Origin: an uncultured Flavobacteriaceae bacterium
GTDB taxonomy: Bacteria > Bacteroidota > Bacteroidia > Flavobacteriales > Flavobacteriaceae
Direction of reading: 5' to 3'
Assembly (NCBI GenBank): GCA_938020445.1
Contig: CALIIC010000199.1
Coordinates: 1 to 37,547 of the forward strand
DNA: 37,547 nt
Shown: one piece after another, positions 32,609-37,547 of the stretch
Numbering within the stretch: position 1 is the first letter of the stretch
Layout of the letters: every line of letters starts with the position of its first letter
The notes under the pieces: model-generated
Told to the model about the DNA's origin: nothing
Seen by the model: the letters and a program-made list of their open reading frames with translations, nothing else
Database searches by the model: none
Position numbers and translations under genes: made by a program

Positions 32609-33961
32609 TCAACGCTTCTTCCGCTTGTTAAAGTTCTTATCGCCTCGACTCTTGGGTTTTTTGTACTTCGCCTTAAGTTTTCTTCGATACGAGCCGCCTT
32701 GGTTTTCTTTCCTGTTCTTTTCTGACTTTTCATGAAAACTGGCGCCGGGTACATACTCCCCTTTTGGTTTATGGGGGTTGTTAGGCTCATTTAGCTTTGG
32801 ACGTTCTTCCGCTGTCAACTGTTGCGAAACTTCAACCGTTGCTGGCACTTCCAACAATGGTATTTCGTAGTCCATCAGCTTTTCTATCGCCTCTTTTGAA
32901 GTATTTTCAGCTTCCGTGAACAGCAAAATGGCGCTTCCTTCTTTTTTCGCTCTCCCAGTTCGTCCGATGCGATGCATGTAGTTTTCCGGGTACGAGGGAG
33001 TATCAAAATTGATCACATGTGAAATCTCCTCCAAATCCAAACCACGAGCCATGACATCGGTAGTGACCAATATTCTGTTTTTGCCCTCATCAAATTGTTT
33101 GATGGATCTAATTCGGTAATTCTGGGTTTTATTCGAGTGAATAATTCCCATCTCCTCTCCATACAATTCCTCAAGGGCCGTAAACAACAAATCGGCACGC
33201 CGCTTATTGGATACAAATATCAGTACTTTCCGATACTCCGAAGCATCCTGAAGCAAATGTACCATTAGATTTGCCTTGGTATAAAAATTCGGTACGGCAT
33301 AGGCCTTCTGCGAAATATTATCTAGCGGGGTACCACTCAATGCGATCGAAATTTTTTGGGCCCCGGTAAAAAAATCTTGGATCAAGGCATCGATATCCTC
33401 CGTCATGGTTGCCGAGAACATCACATTTTGTCTCCGATTGGGCAGCAGTTCAAAGATATTCACCAATTGAAATCGAAAGCCCAAATCGAGCATTACATCC
33501 ACCTCATCGATCACCAGCTTTTTAATTTGCTTTAGCTGCATCGCCTTGCTCAGTACCAAATCGTACAGACGACCAGGAGTAGCGACAACAATATCCGTCC
33601 CTTCGGCCAAAGCGGCCTTTTGTGTATTGATATTGGTTCCTCCATACACCCCCAACACCTTCACCCCTGAATACTTGCCCAACTTTTCAGCTTCCTCGAC
33701 CACCTGTAATACCAGTTCACGCGTAGGTACCAAAATCAGGATTCGAGGGAGTGCATCTTTCGAGAACGGTAGCGATTGTAATAATGGCAGTAAATAGGCA
33801 AAGGTTTTACCCGTACCGGTCTGGGCAATGCCCACCACATCCCTACCGGACATGATAACCGGAAAGGCTTCTTTCTGAATCGGTGTCGGGGTTTCAAAAC
33901 CTAGGTCGCCCAAAGCATTCCGCAAGGGGGTTCCTATCTTAAACTCTTCAAAGGAAGGCAT
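32609..33961 (-). CDS. DEAD-box-type RNA helicase, RhlE-like (motif II reads DEVD)
   Basis: A 450-aa ATP-dependent RNA helicase, probably for ribosome assembly or mRNA turnover. Q-motif region: F7 to TPIQKEAFP. Motif I is AQTGTGKT (46-53), Ia PTREL, Ib TPGR, II DEVD (152-155), III SAT (183-185), V ARGLD and VI HRIGRTGR. The third residue of motif II is V instead of A. The C-terminal tail (about 375-450) is basic, with KKPKSRGDKNFNKRKKR at the end for RNA binding. The promoter lies close upstream on the minus strand. It converges tightly with the metallopeptidase gene. Confidence 0.92.
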   Translation of the reverse strand: MPSFEEFKIGTPLRNALGDLGFETPTPIQKEAFPVIMSGRDVVGIAQTGTGKTFAYLLPLLQSLPFSKDALPRILILVPTRELVLQVVEEAEKLGKYSGVKVLGVYGGTNINTQKAALAEGTDIVVATPGRLYDLVLSKAMQLKQIKKLVIDEVDVMLDLGFRFQLVNIFELLPNRRQNVMFSATMTEDIDALIQDFFTGAQKISIALSGTPLDNISQKAYAVPNFYTKANLMVHLLQDASEYRKVLIFVSNKRRADLLFTALEELYGEEMGIIHSNKTQNYRIRSIKQFDEGKNRILVTTDVMARGLDLEEISHVINFDTPSYPENYMHRIGRTGRAKKEGSAILLFTEAENTSKEAIEKLMDYEIPLLEVPATVEVSQQLTAEERPKLNEPNNPHKPKGEYVPGASFHEKSEKNRKENQGGSYRRKLKAKYKKPKSRGDKNFNKRKKR

Positions 33962-33983
33962 TTGTGTCTCTTTTAGAATACCG

Positions 33984-34013
33984 CAAAGCTAGGCGCTTAA
34001 ATTGAATCGGGAA
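33984..34013 (-). promoter_or_regulatory. Promoter of the RhlE-like helicase gene
   Basis: On the minus strand TTC (34013-34011), 19 nt, then TAGCTTTG (33991-33984), a perfect -7 consensus at normal spacing. The leader before ATG 33961 is about 17 nt. Confidence 0.6.
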
Positions 34014-34176
34014 GTATAAATAGCGAAAAAGATGCGCATAAATGGTAGGCCTTTTCATTTTCCATCCTATAAATAGCCCATTCTATGGGTAAATTGACCG
34101 CCTTGCCCATTTTTGGTTTTATGAATACCTATGGATACCGCAAATTTGTCTTCAAATCATCAAAAAACGAACAATT

Positions 34177-35277
34177 ATGATCCTATTTGCTAAGAAGAGT
34201 ATCCCATTGCTACTGGCAGTTGTACTTCAATTTATGCCCATGGGCGTAACTGGCCAGGGTACAAATGCCCCAAGCAGTATTACAAACTTGACCGGACGCG
34301 TTATTTCCACCGACTCGCTCGAAGCTTTTTTAAGCAACCAAATGAAAACCCTAAACGTACCGGGAGTTTCTCTGGCGGTTATCAATGAAGGGAAATTGGT
34401 ATATGAACGGGCACAAGGCTATGCCGATATTGAAAAGCAGCAAGCGGTTAGTCCGAACACTATTTTTGAGGGGGCTTCTTTGTCAAAGCCCCTATTCGCC
34501 TTTCTCATCATGCATCTTGTCGAAGAGGGCACCCTTACCCTAGATACCCCTTTATACGAATACCTCCCCTACCCGGACATTGCCAAGGATGAACGGTATA
34601 AAAAAATTACGGCCCGTATGGTATTGTCCCATACCACTGGTTTTCCCAATTGGCGTACCGATCATAAAGAGCATGACTTGTTTATCAGTTTTGAACCCGG
34701 AAGTGCATTTCAATATTCCGGAGAGGGGTATCAGTACCTTGCCAAGGTGGCAATGCACCTATTGAAAACCGATGACAAGGGTTTGGAAATTGCCTATCAA
34801 GAACGGATTGCAAAGCCCTTGGGGCTGCACTATTCCAAGTACCTTCAGGATGCAAAGAACATGCAGTTGAAGGCAAAAGGGTATCGCAATGGCAAACCTG
34901 TGGAAGAAGACGATGACCCGGGAATTTTCGGCGCTGCCTTTTCCATTCATTCGCAAGCGGCCGATTTTTCAAATTGGTTGATAGCCCTGATCGAGAAAAA
35001 AGGCCTGTCGGAAGAGAGCTTTCAAGAACTACTGAAGAGTCAAGTTACATTGCCAGAGGGGCATCCTCAAACACAAGGGGGTGTCACCGATTGGACCTTG
35101 GGTTTTGCCAAGGCCCAGCTTCCCTTCGGAACTTTCTATGGGCACGGGGGCAACAATCCCGGATACACCAGTATTTTTATAGTATCTCCCGATACCGGAT
35201 GGGGCTTTGTTATCTTTACAAACGCCGATCAATCAAACTTGCCCATGGCATTGGTTCAGTACTTAATGACACCTTAA
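34177..35277 (+). CDS. Exported serine hydrolase, class C beta-lactamase / penicillin-binding-protein fold
   Basis: A 366-aa protein with an N-terminal signal peptide (hydrophobic core IPLLLAVVLQFMPMGVTG). The beta-lactamase family domain (about 48-365) has SxxK with S101 and K104 (GASLSKPLF), the second motif Y180-S-G in FQYSGEGY, and HGG (323-325) in YGHGGNNPGY as the third motif. The family includes D-amino-acid peptidases, esterases and true AmpC; a real beta-lactamase would have YxN and KTG, so a peptidase or esterase is more likely. It heads an operon with a LytS-like kinase and a LytTR regulator (41-nt gap to the next start). Candidate -7: CAAATTTG at 34141-34148. Confidence 0.9.
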   Translation: MILFAKKSIPLLLAVVLQFMPMGVTGQGTNAPSSITNLTGRVISTDSLEAFLSNQMKTLNVPGVSLAVINEGKLVYERAQGYADIEKQQAVSPNTIFEGASLSKPLFAFLIMHLVEEGTLTLDTPLYEYLPYPDIAKDERYKKITARMVLSHTTGFPNWRTDHKEHDLFISFEPGSAFQYSGEGYQYLAKVAMHLLKTDDKGLEIAYQERIAKPLGLHYSKYLQDAKNMQLKAKGYRNGKPVEEDDDPGIFGAAFSIHSQAADFSNWLIALIEKKGLSEESFQELLKSQVTLPEGHPQTQGGVTDWTLGFAKAQLPFGTFYGHGGNNPGYTSIFIVSPDTGWGFVIFTNADQSNLPMALVQYLMTP

Positions 35278-35318
35278 AAGCAATCCAAATTGTAATTCAA
35301 TTACGAGCAAAAGTCTAA

Positions 35319-36329
35319 ATGACCAATTTAAAATTCAATAAAGCTGACTACCGTCTAATTGGGATATACCTACTGATTGCGGTTGCATGGTTAACGTATC
35401 GATATACCGTTGAAGGCTATACCCATTTTGAAATTTGGACGGGGCTGCTGGGTTTTGTCCTAAAAACCATCGCATTGATCTATTTGATCGTCTGGTCGGT
35501 GCAACGGTTTTTGGTGGTTCAGAAAAACTATTTCTTTTTTTATGTATTCGTTTTTTTTGCATTGTTCCTTATTGGATATGTAGACCTTTTAAGGGACTAC
35601 TACACCTCCGATCCCCCGTGGGAATGGACCTTATCCTTTTCTCAAATGGTGATAGAAAGTTTTTACCACTCAACACCCGATGGCGCTTTACCGGTTGGCT
35701 TGCTCCTTGGAAAGAAGTACTATGAAAACAGACTGGAATACACCCAGCTTCAAAATGCACAAAAAGAGATGGAACTTAAGGCGCTACGCTCACAATACGA
35801 CCCGCACTTTTTATACAACAGCCTCAATACCATTGATGCGTTGATCGATTATTCCCCTAAAGAAAAGGTGAAAGAATATGTATCCCATTTGGCTTCCCTA
35901 TACCGCTACTTTATCCATAGCAAAGATCAAGATGTCGCGTCGGTACAAGAGGAGTTGGCCCTTGCAAAAAACTACTGCTATCTTATCAAGACCCGTTTCG
36001 GGGAAACCTACCAGTTCAATTTTCCTGAGGAGACCATCACCGAACTTACCTACCTGCCCAATGGAGCACTTTTGACCGTATTGGAAAATGTGGTGAAACA
36101 CAACAGCGCCGACAAGGGGGAATCTATCTTGACCAAGATCCAAATTGAAAACAATTCAATACAGATCAGCAATTCAAAAAACAAAACAAAAAAGGTGGAC
36201 GAACCTTTGGGCACCGGGCTTCAAAACCTCGACAAACGCTACCAATTGCTGAGCCATCAACATATTTTGATTACCGAGACCAATGGCGCCTATACCGTTC
36301 AACTCCCCTTATTAAACCAAGTACCTTAG
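35319..36329 (+). CDS. LytS-like membrane sensor histidine kinase
   Basis: A 336-aa kinase of the His_kinase (PF06580) family. Four membrane helices (about 14-130) form the sensor with no large outside domain. A coiled-coil stretch (ENRLEYTQLQNAQKEMELKA) leads to SQYDPHFLYNSLNTI with phospho-acceptor H163; the usual QxNPHFLFN has D for N here. The ATPase region has LENVVKHNS (N-box) and GTGLQNLDKRY (G-box), with a short lid. It sits between the serine hydrolase gene and its response regulator, 5 nt before the latter's start, so the three are surely co-transcribed. The signal may be linked to cell-wall or membrane state. Confidence 0.92.
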   Translation: MTNLKFNKADYRLIGIYLLIAVAWLTYRYTVEGYTHFEIWTGLLGFVLKTIALIYLIVWSVQRFLVVQKNYFFFYVFVFFALFLIGYVDLLRDYYTSDPPWEWTLSFSQMVIESFYHSTPDGALPVGLLLGKKYYENRLEYTQLQNAQKEMELKALRSQYDPHFLYNSLNTIDALIDYSPKEKVKEYVSHLASLYRYFIHSKDQDVASVQEELALAKNYCYLIKTRFGETYQFNFPEETITELTYLPNGALLTVLENVVKHNSADKGESILTKIQIENNSIQISNSKNKTKKVDEPLGTGLQNLDKRYQLLSHQHILITETNGAYTVQLPLLNQVP

Positions 36330-36334
36330 TAACC

Positions 36335-37102
36335 ATGAATGCTATTCACTTACTCATATTAGAAGATGAAATCCCGGCCTATAACAAACTAATGGCGTAT
36401 CTCACCGATTTCCTGAAGGACGCCTTCACCTTCGACCATGCCCGGACGGTGCAGGAAGGCATTGCATTTTTAGAAACGGACAAACCCTACGATTTGATCC
36501 TATCCGATATAAAGTTGTTGGATGGTAGTGCGTTTGAAATCTTTCAGACCATTGAAACGCCAACACCTATTATTTTTTGTACCGCCTATGATGCACATTT
36601 GTTAGAGGCCTTCCAAACCAACGGTATCGCCTATATTTTAAAGCCATATTTGAAAGAAGATTTCGAAAAGGCCCTGCATAAATTCCAAAATCTCTTCGAA
36701 CATGCAAGGCCGGAAAAAGCATTGTTCAAGGAACTCAAAGACCTCCTAAAGACCTCCACAGCGCAGTATAAAAGAAGGTTTACGATTAAAAAAAGAGAGG
36801 GAATTACATTATTGGAAACCACGAAAATCAGTTTCATCCAAGCCCAGGGAGATTTTTGTCAGCTCACCGACACCGACGGACGCTTGCATAGTATTTCTCA
36901 AAGCATTGGCAATGTATTCAGTGAATTGAATCCGAAAATGTTCTTTCGAATAAATCGAAGCCAGATCGTTAATATTTCCCATATCGAAAAGATACGACCG
37001 TATTCCAAAAACCGGCTTCAACTTCATATGAAAGGGTACAAAGACCCCGTGAACACCAGCTCCAACAATACCAAAGAATTTAGGGATTGGCTAGAGCAGT
37101 AA
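36335..37102 (+). CDS. LytTR-type response regulator
   Basis: A 255-aa regulator. The receiver domain (about 3-120) has acidic residues E10, D11 and E12, phospho-acceptor D58 in LILSDIKLLDG, T83 in FCTAYD and K103 in ILKPY. The LytTR DNA-binding domain (about 150-253) has KKREGITLLETTKISFIQAQ, then FFRINRSQIVNISHIEKI. It begins 5 nt after the kinase stop and is its cognate partner. LytTR proteins normally bind paired direct repeats; I did not find a clear site before the serine hydrolase gene. It may control the operon, the convergent ABC permease, or remote genes. Confidence 0.95.
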   Translation: MNAIHLLILEDEIPAYNKLMAYLTDFLKDAFTFDHARTVQEGIAFLETDKPYDLILSDIKLLDGSAFEIFQTIETPTPIIFCTAYDAHLLEAFQTNGIAYILKPYLKEDFEKALHKFQNLFEHARPEKALFKELKDLLKTSTAQYKRRFTIKKREGITLLETTKISFIQAQGDFCQLTDTDGRLHSISQSIGNVFSELNPKMFFRINRSQIVNISHIEKIRPYSKNRLQLHMKGYKDPVNTSSNNTKEFRDWLEQ

Positions 37103-37105
37103 GCC

Positions 37106-37547
37106 CTAGGCTCCCTCCTTTCGCAATACTTCCAAAGGCGGACTGTTCAAAACACTTTTGCTATTAAAAAGTCCGATTAGCAATACCAAGAACGCAATGC
37201 CGGGCAAGACCACCAGAAAAGGAATCCACGAAGGGGTGAAATCGGTTTTGAAGACGAATTCGGCCAACAGCTTGCTCCCGATAAAAGAAAGCAGAATACC
37301 AATTGCACTGCCTAAAACCCCTAAATAAAGATATTCCAAGGCCGTAATACGAAGAATCTGTCTGCTCTTCGCTCCCAGCGTTCGCAAGAGAACATTCTCT
37401 CGAATGCGTTGGTACTTGCTGTTCCGAACCGACCCAATAAGGACGATGATTCCGGTAAGGATGCTGAAAAATGCCATAAAATTGATGACCCAAGAAATTT
37501 TATCCAAAATATCCTGTACCGTGGCCAACAATTGCCGAATATCGATG
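37106..37547 (-). CDS. FtsX-family ABC transporter permease, C-terminal end (partial)
   Basis: The frame runs open to the right edge of the window; 147 codons are visible. The sequence is the last FtsX permease domain: three membrane helices (FFSILTGIIVLIGSV, then YLYLGVLGSAIGILLSFIGS, then IPFLVVLPGIAFLVLLIGLF) and the typical cytoplasmic loop RIRENVLLRTLGAKSRQILR between the first two. The pattern fits the long YbbP-like permeases (about 800 aa), in which the N-terminal part precedes this fragment. The partner ATPase must lie outside the window. It ends 3 nt from the LytTR regulator stop (convergent). Confidence 0.85.
   Translation of the reverse strand, partial: IDIRQLLATVQDILDKISWVINFMAFFSILTGIIVLIGSVRNSKYQRIRENVLLRTLGAKSRQILRITALEYLYLGVLGSAIGILLSFIGSKLLAEFVFKTDFTPSWIPFLVVLPGIAFLVLLIGLFNSKSVLNSPPLEVLRKEGA

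Noticed and set aside
34177-35277. Calling the serine hydrolase an AmpC beta-lactamase resistance gene
   Set aside because: The second motif is YSG, not YxN, and the third is HGG, not KTG. The family is broad, so resistance cannot be inferred.

Overview
The window looks like a chromosomal segment from a marine-type member of the Flavobacteriaceae (Bacteroidota). Three things support this. Clear promoters follow the Bacteroidota form (TTG, about 19 nt, TAnnTTTG), and Shine-Dalgarno sequences are mostly absent. Protein families typical of the phylum are present: a DUF4105/Lnb-type membrane protein, an oversized SecA, LytS/LytTR and HisKA_2 signalling proteins, and a DUF2795 protein. The run recQ / kdsD-tatC-AhpD-like-lptB is an arrangement I associate with flavobacteria. 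No rRNA, tRNA, CRISPR array or prophage was seen. The species cannot be named from sequence alone.

Layout. 1-2.7 kb: tail of an unknown gene, a trypsin-like protease with a zinc ribbon, and a surface lipoprotein with FN3 and Calx-beta-like domains. 2.75-4.48 kb: an intact IS1182-family insertion sequence. 4.5-15.4 kb: housekeeping genes. recQ is divergent from kdsD-tatC-AhpD-like-lptB (LPS inner core, Tat export, LPS transport). pssA is divergent from the Lnb-like gene. These are followed by an ABC-F (Uup) gene, a shrunken methyltransferase-like gene, a 46-aa membrane protein and a PduO-type cobalamin adenosyltransferase. 15.5-19.4 kb: a DUF2795 gene with a textbook promoter, and secA with a long leader. 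19.5-22.2 kb: two tandem paralogous membrane histidine kinases without a response regulator. 22.4-32.6 kb: a more accessory stretch with an M14 carboxypeptidase, a secreted amidohydrolase between two heptanucleotide tandem arrays, two small minus-strand genes, an unknown membrane protein, an S41 peptidase, a DUF819 membrane protein and a LAS-type metallopeptidase. 32.6-37.5 kb: a RhlE-type helicase, a serine hydrolase / LytS-like kinase / LytTR regulator operon, and the end of an FtsX-type ABC permease.

How the genes fit together. Several genes serve the envelope: kdsD and lptB (LPS), tatC and secA (export), pssA (phospholipid) and the Lnb-like protein (lipoprotein N-acylation). The 22-32 kb stretch is rich in exported hydrolases acting on peptides or cyclic amides. 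The last operon pairs an exported penicillin-binding-protein-like hydrolase with its own two-component system. The most unusual features are the heptanucleotide arrays with their related repeat clusters, the tandem orphan kinases with palindromes upstream, the inward-facing terminators at both IS ends, and several proteins with altered or missing key residues. I found no convincing evidence of a completely new multi-gene system. The candidates are listed with their uncertainty.
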